Below, piece after piece: positions 1 to 8,740 of a stretch of 64,000 bases of DNA. Made by a program: the position numbers and the translations under genes. Location of the stretch: assembly GCF_900197595.1 (NCBI RefSeq), contig NZ_FZLO01000001.1, positions 186,001 through 250,000 on the forward strand. The letters run 5' to 3'. Within the stretch, counting starts at the first letter, position 1. Every line of letters begins with the position of its first letter. The notes beneath the pieces are model-generated. The model saw only the letters and a program-made list of their open reading frames with translations. It searched no databases and was not told where the DNA came from. This DNA is from Scatolibacter rhodanostii. GTDB lineage: Bacteria > Bacillota > Clostridia > Oscillospirales > Acutalibacteraceae.

Positions 1-967
1 GAAAAGCTTTTGTTGCAATAGATTTTAGTCTTAGTGGAAATCCACCCTCTACTTTTGAAAGGTCAATTAACATTTGAATATACTGCTCTATCTGGTCTGT
101 GTTTTTTCGAATGTAAAGGGTACATTCTTTTTGTTCTTCTGTTTGTTCTGTGTCGTCAAGCATTTCGGCATTGCCACGAATGACAGTAAGAGGAGTCTTT
201 AAATCGTGAGCCAAAAAGGACATTTGTGTTTTTCGAGATTGTTCGATTTCCCATTGTGTTTCCAAAGAACGTTTCAAATCTACCTTCAGGCTATTGAGTG
301 ATTTCAGAGCGGAATCGATTTCTTCGATGCCACTGTATTGAATCTCAAAATTAAGGTCTTTTGCGCGTATTTTTTCTGTAGCATTTCTTAGAGGAAGCAG
401 TTTGAGGCTGATTTTTTTTCCATAGAATCTAGAAAGCAAGAAAATTTCGAATATAAATGCGACTGCAATCGTCCAAGCTGCTGTGATTTCCGGAGCAGGA
501 AGGTGTTCGCGTAACAGCATGGGAGAAAACTGGGTTAGGGAAGAATACTCAAGAATACACCACTCTCCTGTTCGTTCAATGGGAAAGTAACAGGAAAATT
601 CTAAACTTATAGGAAAAGGATTTGTAGCTTCTTTTGAAAAGAAGCGTCCTTCTTTTATGCTATTCCATGCTTCATCGGTCTGTATTTCTGTTAAATTACC
701 TGAAATGAAGTTGCCATTATAGTCTACAACAGCGTATTTGCATAGGTTTGGAATTAAGTCAGGTGTTACGCTTTCAGCTGATGCTATTATATCTTTTCGA
801 CTTTCGATACTGCTTTCAACATCACTGACGGAAATAGTAAAGCCTGTTTTTAGTGATATAAAGAATAACGCAGTCACAGTCATAATAATTATCAAAAATC
901 CAGCCAAAAGAGCAAATAAGTATTGGACAAAGAAAATACGGAGTTTTTTATTTTTGTTTAATCCCAT
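1..967 (-). CDS. LanK-type sensor histidine kinase (3' end beyond window)
   Basis: This is the membrane sensor of the two-component pair that controls the adjacent lantibiotic immunity genes. The reading frame starts at 967 with ATG overlapping the last 10 bases of the response regulator gene, so the two are translationally coupled. Two membrane segments are visible at about residues 12-37 and 162-180, with an extracytoplasmic loop between them, followed by a HAMP-like linker. The H-box is at about residue 254 (LAHDLKTPLTVIRGNAE), the form seen in NisK/SpaK-type kinases. The gene leaves the window before the ATP-binding domain. The kinase assignment is certain. The lantibiotic link rests on the H-box flavour and the neighbours. 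Confidence 0.85.
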   Translation of the reverse strand, partial: MGLNKNKKLRIFFVQYLFALLAGFLIIIMTVTALFFISLKTGFTISVSDVESSIESRKDIIASAESVTPDLIPNLCKYAVVDYNGNFISGNLTEIQTDEAWNSIKEGRFFSKEATNPFPISLEFSCYFPIERTGEWCILEYSSLTQFSPMLLREHLPAPEITAAWTIAVAFIFEIFLLSRFYGKKISLKLLPLRNATEKIRAKDLNFEIQYSGIEEIDSALKSLNSLKVDLKRSLETQWEIEQSRKTQMSFLAHDLKTPLTVIRGNAEMLDDTEQTEEQKECTLYIRKNTDQIEQYIQMLIDLSKVEGGFPLRLKSIATKAF

Positions 968-1617
968 TTGTATCCAATCCCCCAAATTGTCGAAATTGGA
1001 ATCGTTTGATAAGTAGCAAATTTAGCCCGGATGTTTTTGATATGCACAGCCACAGTGAAACTGTCACCTTCTGCATCATATCCAAAAACCGCATCATAAA
1101 TTTGCTCTTTCGTAAATACTTGGCCATGATTTTGAGCAAGATATTCACAAATGCCATATTCAATTTTGGTTAGTGGAATTCTTTGTTTATCGATGGTGAC
1201 TTCCTTTGCCATAAGATTGAAATCCAATCCCGAAATATGCAGTACATGTCGCTTTTCGCGTGATTCTCGACGCAGATGTGCGTTTACTCGCGCTCGAAGT
1301 TCACTGGTACCAAACGGCTTTTTAATGTAGTCATCTGCGCCTAAGGCAAAACCTATTGTTACATCAGATTCTAACGTTTTTGCAGTGAGAAATAGAATCG
1401 GACAGTCAACCATATCTCTTATCTTTCGGCAAAAGGCAAATCCATCTGTTCCAGGCATCATAACATCAAGCAAGATTAAGTCAAAACGATTCAAGGTTTC
1501 CGTTTCAATCGTATCTGGTGATAACGCAGTTGTTACCAGATGACCATCTTTTTGAAGTGTCCTGCTAAGCAAGGACAAAATATCGGCATCATCATCTATA
1601 GCAAGTATGGTTGCCAC
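958..1617 (-). CDS. LanR-type response regulator, OmpR family
   Basis: This is the DNA-binding response regulator partner of the kinase that overlaps its 3' end. The receiver domain opens with ILAIDDDADIL and has the phospho-acceptor Asp in LILLDVMMPG and the switch Lys in DDYIKKPFG. A winged-helix output domain follows and ends YKWD. I chose the GTG at 1617 because AAAGGAAG lies 9 bases upstream and the product (219 residues) then has the family's usual length. A longer frame to 1689 would add an unrelated leader. It probably activates the lanFEGI promoter near 4730. Family is sure; the specific regulon is inferred from gene order. Confidence 0.88.
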   Translation of the reverse strand: MATILAIDDDADILSLLSRTLQKDGHLVTTALSPDTIETETLNRFDLILLDVMMPGTDGFAFCRKIRDMVDCPILFLTAKTLESDVTIGFALGADDYIKKPFGTSELRARVNAHLRRESREKRHVLHISGLDFNLMAKEVTIDKQRIPLTKIEYGICEYLAQNHGQVFTKEQIYDAVFGYDAEGDSFTVAVHIKNIRAKFATYQTIPISTIWGIGYKWD

Positions 1618-1672
1618 ACGTCCACTTCCTTTCCGTCTGTTATCATACCACAAGGATTGAATTTTGTCTGTA

Positions 1673-2494
1673 TTATAAGCGGGTTGCAAGCCGATATTCG
1701 AAATTTATCTCAACCGCAATCGATTCTGATACATCGGTATCTTGAACGGCATGAACTTCACCATAAAACCAATTTTCACGTTTCTTTGCTTCAGAATTTT
1801 TTCCATCCCAATCAAGCTTGGATAAATCCTCCTTTGAAATTTTCAGCTTCGTTTCGCCATCAAAGACAATCGATTGTGCGATAACATCGAGATATTCTCC
1901 AATATCTTCTTCAGGAATCATCTGGTCGGTAATCTGATATATGTTTTCTCCGCTAATTAACTGTGTAGAGTTTTCAGAATTCACGGTAAAACTTTCGCTA
2001 GAACCTTTGTCCGGATTTTGGCGATAGTCAAAAATCTGATCAGAATCATTTTTTAGATTTGTTTGAATTGCTTTATAAAACTTGTCGTTGACATTAACAA
2101 CAAGCTGTGTTTCAATACTTTCTTTTGCTTCATAAATATTTAAGAATGAAAGAATAGAAGATGCTTCTGGATAATCATCAGCGATGTCATCTAATGTCTC
2201 AAAGGTAGTCTCTTTTATATCTTGTTGTAGTAACATTTTTCCATCTTTATCTATTACAGCAAATTTTCGAATATAGCCGACCCAGTTTCCGAGATTTTCT
2301 TCTGCTACTGTGTCGTTTAGAATAGTATAGTTTGTTTCCTTATAAATAAATTGTGTGGCGACATCTGAATTCAGGTAAGCCTGTTCTTTGTCTTTCGAGT
2401 ATTCCTCAATTTTTTGATTTAAACTGGAACAACCAGAGAAGAAAACCATAAGCAATATAGCAGATAAAATTAAAGTGAATGTATTCTTTTTCAT
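1673..2494 (-). CDS. NisI/SpaI-like lantibiotic immunity lipoprotein
   Basis: This is a 273-residue lipoprotein predicted to sit on the outer face of the membrane and sequester a lantibiotic. It starts at ATG 2494 after AAAGGA. The signal peptide ends in the lipobox FFSGC, with Cys at about residue 21. The mature part is acidic and beta-rich and lacks catalytic motifs, as in NisI/SpaI proteins. It lies between the transporter genes and the two-component genes, the place lanI occupies in immunity operons. Sequence identity among LanI proteins is low, so the role rests on lipobox, size and position. Confidence 0.7.
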   Translation of the reverse strand: MKKNTFTLILSAILLMVFFSGCSSLNQKIEEYSKDKEQAYLNSDVATQFIYKETNYTILNDTVAEENLGNWVGYIRKFAVIDKDGKMLLQQDIKETTFETLDDIADDYPEASSILSFLNIYEAKESIETQLVVNVNDKFYKAIQTNLKNDSDQIFDYRQNPDKGSSESFTVNSENSTQLISGENIYQITDQMIPEEDIGEYLDVIAQSIVFDGETKLKISKEDLSKLDWDGKNSEAKKRENWFYGEVHAVQDTDVSESIAVEINFEYRLATRL

Positions 2495-2519
2495 ATTTAT
2501 TCCTTTGTTCAATAAGTGA

Positions 2520-3260
2520 CTATTCATTAGACTTGGCACCGTTCCAACATCTGAACCACAGCAGACTTGCGGCAATAGATAAAATGGAAGCTGCTGTGCA
2601 TATAATGGCACCTGTCTGAATATTGGCTGTTGCCAATGCAGCAGCAGAGGGAGTTTGCATAGCTAATATCATGTTATCGCAGAAGCGCGCATTCCAGCTC
2701 CATGGAACCCATTGCCAAATACTGTCGCCCAAACCAGTTAACATTAAAGCTGAAATTAGACAGCCAAATATGCCTAATCCAATAGATGCCCCTCGACCGA
2801 AACGAAAACTGACAAATAGATGCAGAACATATAAAAATACAGTTCCACCCCAAATTGCAAAAGTAGCACGAAGATAAAATGGTATGGATATAGTGGTGTA
2901 TCCTATTGCAAAAACGCCAATAGCCAGTGCAATAGAAAAAGCAGATAGAAGCAATAATAAAAAAAGTTTACTCAAGTAGGCAGTTGCTCTGGATTTTGTT
3001 CCAGTAAGCATAAATTGATAACCGCCAGCCTGTTCTTCCTGTGCGGCCATCAGGCCACAAAATAATCCAATTAGCGCTGGAAAGACAATGCATAGTACTT
3101 CTAAAAAACCGCTGATACGACTGAATTGGTGGTTATCTGGCACAATATGATAATATCCTAAGAATGCAAAAGTACCTAGGAGAGGAATAGCGACATGAAG
3201 CCACAGAACAGGAGTACGTTTTATTTTGTAAAAATCTGAGCACATACAACGACCGAGCAT
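2520..3260 (-). CDS. LanG/MutG-type ABC-2 permease
   Basis: This 246-residue protein has six predicted membrane segments and is one of the two membrane subunits of a lantibiotic immunity exporter. It begins MLGRCMCSDFYKIKRTPVLW, the short cytoplasmic start with a positively charged cluster typical of the EpiG/MutG family. Its ATG at 3260 directly abuts the stop of the preceding permease, so expression is coupled. With LanF and LanE it would move the lantibiotic from the membrane to the outside. Which lantibiotic is recognised cannot be told from sequence. Confidence 0.8.
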   Translation of the reverse strand: MLGRCMCSDFYKIKRTPVLWLHVAIPLLGTFAFLGYYHIVPDNHQFSRISGFLEVLCIVFPALIGLFCGLMAAQEEQAGGYQFMLTGTKSRATAYLSKLFLLLLLSAFSIALAIGVFAIGYTTISIPFYLRATFAIWGGTVFLYVLHLFVSFRFGRGASIGLGIFGCLISALMLTGLGDSIWQWVPWSWNARFCDNMILAMQTPSAAALATANIQTGAIICTAASILSIAASLLWFRCWNGAKSNE

Positions 3261-3998
3261 CTATTTCACCTCCTGTCTTGGGTACCATATGGCTGTAGCA
3301 AGCAGAAGAAGGGCAAACAATAATAAGGATAGTATGATGGCAATTGGAATACTGGCCGCATTTAGCATGGGGTCACCGCTTTGCGCCAACGTCCCATTAG
3401 GGAGAATCCCAAGTATGGGTGGAATCATTCGTGCTGTCCAGTTGTATGGACAAAGCCACCACAACGATTTACTGGCAAACAGAATACCAAGCATATCACC
3501 AACACCAACTTGAAAAAGTATAGTTCCCACCATACCAATTTTCCTAGACAAAAACAAGCAAAGTGGGATTTGCCATAGGGATGTTATAAAAATGAGAGCT
3601 ATCCCAATAAAGATGGATTTAATCAGCAACGGATTTGGTACTATAGAACCACCAAGTAAAATGCCAATTAATAAAACCAAGTGGGACAATGCCATATAAA
3701 ATATCAAGGTTAGGTTCTTTCCAATCCAATTCTTTTTTAGAGAAATTGGCAATGAAAGAATGGCACGGTATTTCAATTTTTGAGATTCTTTTTGATCAGA
3801 GAGCGTGCAAAGCAAGGCGATATATCCGGGGAGTATTAGAATATACCACCAGTTAAATGCATTTATTTGCAGCCATTCAGAAGCCAAAACCAATGCTAAT
3901 AACAAGGTGGCTACTGGTGCAAGCAGCACAAGTTTTCGCACAAAAGTCCGCTTCAGTTTCAAGTTTTCTGCTTTGAAGTAGAGACCCATGTTAGGCAC
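3261..3998 (-). CDS. LanE/MutE-type ABC-2 permease
   Basis: This is the first of two membrane subunits of the immunity exporter, 245 residues with about six hydrophobic segments. It starts MPNMGLYFKAENLKLKRTF, a pattern of the EpiE/MutE/NisE group. Its start overlaps the end of the ATPase gene by 8 bases. The order ATPase, E permease, G permease, lipoprotein, regulator, kinase is that of a full immunity operon. No lanA, lanB/M or lanC gene is seen here, so this is either the flank of a biosynthetic cluster or a stand-alone resistance operon comparable to cprABC-cprRK of clostridia. Confidence 0.8.
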   Translation of the reverse strand: MPNMGLYFKAENLKLKRTFVRKLVLLAPVATLLLALVLASEWLQINAFNWWYILILPGYIALLCTLSDQKESQKLKYRAILSLPISLKKNWIGKNLTLIFYMALSHLVLLIGILLGGSIVPNPLLIKSIFIGIALIFITSLWQIPLCLFLSRKIGMVGTILFQVGVGDMLGILFASKSLWWLCPYNWTARMIPPILGILPNGTLAQSGDPMLNAASIPIAIILSLLLFALLLLATAIWYPRQEVK

Positions 3999-4698
3999 CT
4001 GCCTTTTTGCTGTTCTTTACAACTTGCATGAATAAAGATTCCAAATCTTCACCGGGATTAATTTTGCCTTCATAACCTAGACTGCCTCCCGCAATAATAC
4101 CAATGTGATCTGCAATCAATTCTACTTCAGACAAGATATGGCTTGACAAGATGACAGTGATGCCTTGTTCAGGAAAGGATCGAATTAGGTTACGTAAATC
4201 CTGAATACCGATGGGATCAAGGCCATTTGTTGGCTCGTCTAAAATAAGCAATTTCGGATAATTTAATAAAGCGATTGCAATGCCAAGGCGCTGTTTCATT
4301 CCCATTGAAAACTGTCCTGCGTGCTTTTTCCCAGTGTCTGTCAAACTGACAATTTCTAAGACCTCCTGGATGCGAGAATCAGGTAATCCCAGAAGGAGAG
4401 TACGAACTTTTAAGTTTTCTTTAGCCGTAAGATTTTCATACAGTGGGGGAGACTCAATTAGCGCGCCTATTTTTGTTAGGTCATTGCGGCTCCATGGATG
4501 ATTTTCAAAAAAAATCTCACCAGAGGTTGGATGCAGCATTCCAGTAATCATTTTCAAAGTGGTAGATTTTCCAGCACCGTTTGGCCCAAGCAAACCGTAA
4601 ACCGAATTTTTGGTAATAGAAAGTGAAATATCACTAACAGCATGCTGCCGCTTGAAGTCACGACAAAGATCTTTTGTTTTTAGAATATAAGTATCCAT
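3991..4698 (-). CDS. LanF-type ABC transporter ATPase
   Basis: This is the ATP-hydrolysing subunit of the lantibiotic immunity exporter, 235 residues and complete. The Walker A motif GPNGAGKST is at about residues 38-46, the signature is SMGMKQRLG, the Walker B is LLILDEPTNGLDP and the switch His is in SSHILSE. The E-loop position, usually Gln in ABC ATPases, reads GALIESPPLY here, and replacement by Glu is the hallmark of LanF proteins. It is the first gene of the minus-strand operon and is preceded by an AAGGAAGG-type ribosome site. The second transporter in this window (7648-8571) has the same substitution. Confidence 0.87.
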   Translation of the reverse strand: MDTYILKTKDLCRDFKRQHAVSDISLSITKNSVYGLLGPNGAGKSTTLKMITGMLHPTSGEIFFENHPWSRNDLTKIGALIESPPLYENLTAKENLKVRTLLLGLPDSRIQEVLEIVSLTDTGKKHAGQFSMGMKQRLGIAIALLNYPKLLILDEPTNGLDPIGIQDLRNLIRSFPEQGITVILSSHILSEVELIADHIGIIAGGSLGYEGKINPGEDLESLFMQVVKNSKKAGA

Positions 4699-4728
4699 AA
4701 ATACCTTCCTTTTGTTTATCTGATTCTT

Positions 4729-4775
4729 ACTATAAAAGAAAACTTTAAATATTTTATAAAGAAAAAATATTTTAT
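4729..4775 (-). promoter_or_regulatory. Probable promoter/operator of the lan immunity operon
   Basis: On the minus strand a TATAGT -10 box (4729-4734) lies about 30 bases before the lanF start. Where the -35 box should be there is instead an 11-bp direct repeat, ATAAAATATTT, at 4747-4757 and 4765-4775, spaced 18 bases. An activator-dependent promoter with paired sites near -35 is usual for LanR-type regulators. Binding is inferred. Confidence 0.45.
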
Positions 4776-4901
4776 AGGTGAATTTTTTATTTCACAATAG
4801 TGTTTCCTTTCTTTAAAAGTAAAATTCATAAAAAGCAGAACAAGATTTAGCTATATCATTATTTATAATCGTGCATATCACCCTACCTATTTCTTATAAG
4901 C

Positions 4902-4930
4902 TTGACAGTGTCAGAGATTCGATGTTACAC
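4902..4930 (+). promoter_or_regulatory. Promoter for the second two-component operon
   Basis: TTGACA (4902-4907), a 17-base spacer and TTACAC (4925-4930) form a plausible sigma-A promoter about 100 bases ahead of the response regulator start at 5037. The -35 box is part of the 11-bp palindrome TGACAGTGTCA, which could be an operator. Confidence 0.45.
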
Positions 4931-5036
4931 TTTGTTAAAAACGCTAACCTTGATTTTTAGTTTAGATGAAGAAATTCAGATAATATAGTTAGATGGGATA
5001 CTGCTTGACTGGGTAATAAAATAGTGGGAGAGAGAA

Positions 5037-5735
5037 ATGACTAATAAAGTTTTAATTATAGACGATGATATAGAGCTTTGTGCATTGATAGAAAAGTGTG
5101 TTACAAAGCAAGAATTAGAAGCTGATATTGCCTATACAGGGAATGCAGGCTTAAAAAAAATAGAAGAACAAAACAATATATATTGCCTTGTGATTTTAGA
5201 TGTTATGCTGCCTGGCATAAATGGGTTTCAGGTATTATCCGAATTAAGAAAAAGCAGTATGGTTCCTGTGCTTATGCTTACAGCAAAAGGGGATGAAGTT
5301 GATAAAGTGACGGGTTTGCGCCTTGGTGCGGATGATTATTTAACAAAGCCATTCAGCATAAATGAGCTGATGGCTCGCATTGGTTCTCTTGTACGGCGCT
5401 ACACCACATTCAATCAAGCTGTTTCGTCGGATATTCTCAATGTAAAAAATATGTCGATTGACAAGGAAACCCGTACGGTTTGCATAAATGAAAAAACAGT
5501 TGACCTCACAGGCAAAGAATTTGATTTGCTGGTCTTTCTTGCTTCTAACAAAGGGCGTGTTTTTACAAAAAAACAGATTTATACGCAGGTTTGGGATGAC
5601 GAATATGCGTTTGATGATAACAATATTATGTCATTTATCAGTAAATTGCGAAAAAAAATTGAGCCTGATGCGGAACACCCATTTTATATTTTGACCGTAC
5701 ATGGTGTTGGCTATCGTTTTAATAAAGAGGTGTGA
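5037..5735 (+). CDS. Response regulator, OmpR family
   Basis: This is a 232-residue two-component response regulator. The receiver domain starts VLIIDDDIELCALI, with the acceptor Asp in LVILDVMLPG and the switch Lys in DDYLTKPF. The C-terminal winged helix ends VHGVGYRFNKEV. It starts at ATG 5037 after GGGAGAG. The kinase gene overlaps its stop, and an ABC transporter of the bacitracin/lantibiotic type follows, so it probably switches on that transporter. The paired GGCAAGGTT repeats at 6709-6728 are the best candidate binding site. Confidence 0.88.
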   Translation: MTNKVLIIDDDIELCALIEKCVTKQELEADIAYTGNAGLKKIEEQNNIYCLVILDVMLPGINGFQVLSELRKSSMVPVLMLTAKGDEVDKVTGLRLGADDYLTKPFSINELMARIGSLVRRYTTFNQAVSSDILNVKNMSIDKETRTVCINEKTVDLTGKEFDLLVFLASNKGRVFTKKQIYTQVWDDEYAFDDNNIMSFISKLRKKIEPDAEHPFYILTVHGVGYRFNKEV

Positions 5736-5737
5736 AG

Positions 5738-6661
5738 ATGAATTGGACACTGTTTTTCTTTTTCACTACTTTTTTATGTCTTTGTTTGATAGTCTATCTT
5801 GCAACAAGGCTTTGCCGTGTCAAGGAACAGCTTTTTTTCATTAAAGAGGGATTAGAAGATATAAAAAAAGGAAACTTAAATCGTCGTGTTTTGACACGGA
5901 AAAATGATATGACAAAAGAGATTTGCTATAGCATTAATGAAATAGCAATAAATGATCAAGCGCAGGTTATACGTCTGAGACAATCGGAGCAGGCCTATAA
6001 ACGTCTTATGACAAGTCTTTCGCATGATGTCAAAACGCCTTTAACTTCTTTGGTCGGATATTTGGAGGCTGTTCAGAAAAAGATGGTGACGGGCGAAGAA
6101 AAAGATGAATATATCAATGTAGCTTTGGATAAAGCTCATTATCTGAAAGATTTTGTGGAGTCTCTGTTTGAGTGGGTCAAGCTAGATGCTAAAGAACAGG
6201 TTTTTCAATTTGAAATCTGCGATTTAAACGAACTTTCTCGCAATATTCTGACAGATTGGATTCCAATGCTAGAGGATAAACAATTTGCGTATGAAATTCA
6301 TATTCCTGAAGTCGAATACAACATAACCATAGACAGCAATGCTTATAGGCGAATCCTCAATAATTTGTTTCAAAATATCTTTGTACACGGCGAGGGAAAC
6401 CAAATATCTATTCGGATTTCAGAAAATGAAGAACAAGCAACAATAATAGTGTGGGACAATGGCAAAGGGATTTCTGCAAAAGATTTACCCCATATTTTTG
6501 AACGGTTGTATCAAGGGGATGAATCTCGCGGCTCAAAAGGAAACGGCCTTGGGTTATCTATTGTTCAGGAGCTAGTCAGTGCTCACAAAGGAACAATTAC
6601 GGCCACCAGCACTCCCACCACCGGAACCAAATTTATGATTTCATTGCCGAAAACCCTGTGA
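5738..6661 (+). CDS. Sensor histidine kinase
   Basis: This sensor kinase pairs with the upstream regulator. The ATG at 5738 was preferred to GTG 5732 because AGAGG lies 7 bases upstream. Only one clear membrane segment is seen near the N-terminus (about residues 3-24), with almost no extracellular part, so it probably senses within the membrane or through the transporter. A HAMP-like linker follows, then the H-box SLSHDVKTPLTSLVGYLEAV, the N-box (RILNNLFQNI), the G1 box (WDNGKGI) and the G2 box (GNGLGLSI). All catalytic motifs are present. Its stop codon lies inside a terminator hairpin. Confidence 0.86.
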   Translation: MNWTLFFFFTTFLCLCLIVYLATRLCRVKEQLFFIKEGLEDIKKGNLNRRVLTRKNDMTKEICYSINEIAINDQAQVIRLRQSEQAYKRLMTSLSHDVKTPLTSLVGYLEAVQKKMVTGEEKDEYINVALDKAHYLKDFVESLFEWVKLDAKEQVFQFEICDLNELSRNILTDWIPMLEDKQFAYEIHIPEVEYNITIDSNAYRRILNNLFQNIFVHGEGNQISIRISENEEQATIIVWDNGKGISAKDLPHIFERLYQGDESRGSKGNGLGLSIVQELVSAHKGTITATSTPTTGTKFMISLPKTL

Positions 6662-6676
6662 CATCACAGGGTTTTT
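6651..6676 (+). terminator. Terminator overlapping the kinase stop
   Basis: AAACCCTGTG and CACAGGGTTT pair around a short loop and are followed by a T run. The kinase stop (6659-6661) sits in the hairpin. The downstream transporter genes therefore need their own promoter. Confidence 0.7.
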
Positions 6677-6708
6677 CTATTGCTAAAACAAGAAAGAAAT
6701 AAGATTTC

Positions 6709-6741
6709 GGCAAGGTTATGGCAAGGTTGGGGTGCTATACT
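6709..6741 (+). promoter_or_regulatory. Regulator-box promoter of the ABC transporter genes
   Basis: A 9-bp direct repeat GGCAAGGTT occurs at 6709-6717 and 6720-6728, one helical turn apart, followed by a -10 box TATACT at 6736-6741. There is no good -35 box. This arrangement is typical of OmpR-family activated promoters. The next gene starts at 6765 after GAAAGGAG. The cognate regulator is probably the one at 5037-5735. Confidence 0.55.
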
Positions 6742-6764
6742 GAAAACAAGAAAGGAGAAGAGCC

Positions 6765-7535
6765 ATGTGGACGATGATTCAAACAGAACTATTAAAACTG
6801 AAACGCAAAAAAATGATGACGGGTATTTTTATTTTGATAACCCTGCTTGTGGTTTTTGCGATAGAACGAGCATTTAGTATTTCCAGGAGCAGTCGCTATA
6901 TGGACAGTTTTGGCGACTTATATACCATGACATTTAAAAATCTGGTAACTGTTTTTCTTCCGATTGTACTCGGTATGTTTGCGACTTCTTTGTTTTTTGA
7001 TGAACACAAGAATGATACCATCAAAGAACTGCTGATTATTCCTATTTCTAGAAGTCGGCTTTATTTTTCTAAGGTCATCACTTTATTTTTGCTGTCTTTG
7101 GTGCTGTGCCTGTATACCTTTCTATTTACAGTAGCAGGCGGCTTTTTGGCAGGAGGATTTCCTGACCTAAATAAGCAAACAATTTTACAGGCTTTCACTT
7201 TATTTGCAGAAGGAAGTGCCCTTGTTCCTCTGTCTATGCTGCCAATTGTTTTTTTAGCTGTTCTAGGGAAAAGCTATTTGCTGCCAATCGGAGCAACTCT
7301 TCTGTATTTACTGCCGGTCATTCTTTTGCCCGCTCCTTTTATGGGTATACATCCGTTGGTTAATGCCTTGTGCATTTATAGCTTTTCATCACCTACAGCA
7401 GCAGATATGGTGTATGGTTTGCTGCGGGTTGCAGAGGCAATCCCTAATTATAAGGTATGCTTATTGAATATGGGTATTGTTGGCGTTATCTTCAGCACAG
7501 CTTCCATTATAGCTCTGAAGAAGCAAGATATTTGA
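6765..7535 (+). CDS. ABC-2 family transporter permease
   Basis: This 256-residue membrane protein has six predicted helices and begins MWTMIQTELLKLKRKKMMTG, the form of BcrB-like and lantibiotic-exporter permeases. It is the first gene behind the repeat-containing promoter at 6709-6741 and precedes the ATPase gene. With the ATPase and the broken permease after it, it would have formed a three-gene exporter for a cell-wall-active peptide. It is intact. Substrate is not known. Confidence 0.75.
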   Translation: MWTMIQTELLKLKRKKMMTGIFILITLLVVFAIERAFSISRSSRYMDSFGDLYTMTFKNLVTVFLPIVLGMFATSLFFDEHKNDTIKELLIIPISRSRLYFSKVITLFLLSLVLCLYTFLFTVAGGFLAGGFPDLNKQTILQAFTLFAEGSALVPLSMLPIVFLAVLGKSYLLPIGATLLYLLPVILLPAPFMGIHPLVNALCIYSFSSPTAADMVYGLLRVAEAIPNYKVCLLNMGIVGVIFSTASIIALKKQDI

Positions 7536-7647
7536 ATGATGAAAATTATTTTTTGTTGTAGAAAAGAGAAGTTTTGATTGAATATAACAGTAATGGTAAG
7601 CATACCGTCATGTTGTTTTCAAAAAGAATTAAGAGAGGAAAAAAGAA

Positions 7648-8571
7648 ATGGATAATTTAATGATAGAAACTCGGCAGTTGACCAAAGTATATGGAGAGCA
7701 AACTGCTGTCAATAAAGTGAATATGCATGTAAAAAAAGGCCGCATTTATGGTTTGCTTGGGCGCAATGGAGCAGGAAAAACCACCATTATGAAAATGATG
7801 CTGGGTCTTACTTCTATTCATTCTGGGGAAGCTTTTGTTTTTGGGAAAAATGTCAAGGGAAATGAAAAGCGAATCTATCCTCGCATTGGGGCGATTATCG
7901 AAACACCTGGTTTCTATCCCAATCTAACGGGGACAGAAAATCTTGAAATCTTTGCCAAGCTGAGAGGAACTACAAAGCCAAACGCTGTTAAAGAGGCACT
8001 TGAGGTGGTTGGCTTGCCGTATAAAGACAAAAAGATTTTCAGTAAATATTCATTGGGTATGAAACAGCGTCTTGGCATAGCTAATGCCATTTTGCATGAC
8101 CCGGAACTTCTGATACTTGATGAGCCGACGAACGGACTTGACCCTATCGGTATTGCCGAGGTTAGAAAATTTATCAAAGATTTATGCGTAGAACGAGGCA
8201 AAACCATTTTGATTTCCAGTCATATTCTTTCTGAAATTGCCTTGCTAGCCGATGATATCGGAATCATTCATGACGGAGTTTTGTTAGAAGAAAATAGCTT
8301 GGCAGAGCTTCAAAAGAAAAACGGTAAGTATATTCTGCTGCAAGTTTCTGACACAGCAAAAGCAGCTTTGATACTGGAGCGTAAATTTTGTGTAGAAGAA
8401 TACTCGATTCAGGATGACCATACGCTGCGACTTTATGATACAACTCTTGACATGGCAGAAGTAAATAAAACTTTAATGCTGGAGAACATTTCAGTCATAA
8501 GCTCACAGCTTTGCAATGACACGCTGGAGGACTACTTCAAGAAAGTCACAGGAGGAGAAGGCATTGCTTAG
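7648..8571 (+). CDS. ABC transporter ATPase, bacitracin/lantibiotic exporter type
   Basis: This 307-residue ATPase has Walker A GRNGAGKTT at about residues 38-46, signature SLGMKQRLG, Walker B LLILDEPTNGLDP and the His in SSHILSE. The E-loop Glu (GAIIETPGFY) again marks the lantibiotic/bacitracin exporter group. A C-terminal extension of about 80 residues is typical of BcrA-like proteins. It starts after GAGAGGAAA. Its stop overlaps the TTG start of the next permease by 8 bases. Confidence 0.85.
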   Translation: MDNLMIETRQLTKVYGEQTAVNKVNMHVKKGRIYGLLGRNGAGKTTIMKMMLGLTSIHSGEAFVFGKNVKGNEKRIYPRIGAIIETPGFYPNLTGTENLEIFAKLRGTTKPNAVKEALEVVGLPYKDKKIFSKYSLGMKQRLGIANAILHDPELLILDEPTNGLDPIGIAEVRKFIKDLCVERGKTILISSHILSEIALLADDIGIIHDGVLLEENSLAELQKKNGKYILLQVSDTAKAALILERKFCVEEYSIQDDHTLRLYDTTLDMAEVNKTLMLENISVISSQLCNDTLEDYFKKVTGGEGIA

Positions 8572-8740
8572 TCTGATTCAAACGGAGTTTTTGAAGCTTC
8601 GCAGAAGAAAATTTATTTGGCTGATGTTGTTAGCTTCTATCTTTATGCCGCTTATCGCCATATTCTATTTTGGTTTGGATGCAGAGATTGCACCTATGCA
8701 GTTTTACAGGTGGACAGCATTTTCCTATACACCGTGGATT
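8564..8740 (+). pseudogene. Truncated ABC-2 permease (N-terminal fragment)
   Basis: The frame starts at TTG 8564, six bases after GGAGGAG, and overlaps the ATPase stop. It begins LLSLIQTEFLKLRRRKFIWL, the usual start of a second permease, and runs about 59 residues through the first membrane helix to YTPWIIL. After that the sequence changes abruptly and the frame ends in unrelated residues. The remaining four to five helices are missing. The break at about 8740 is a rearrangement point, so the exporter is left with one complete permease. Confidence 0.7.

Noticed and set aside
1-4698. Complete lantibiotic production cluster
   Set aside because: No precursor peptide, dehydratase or cyclase gene is visible; only immunity and regulation genes are seen.
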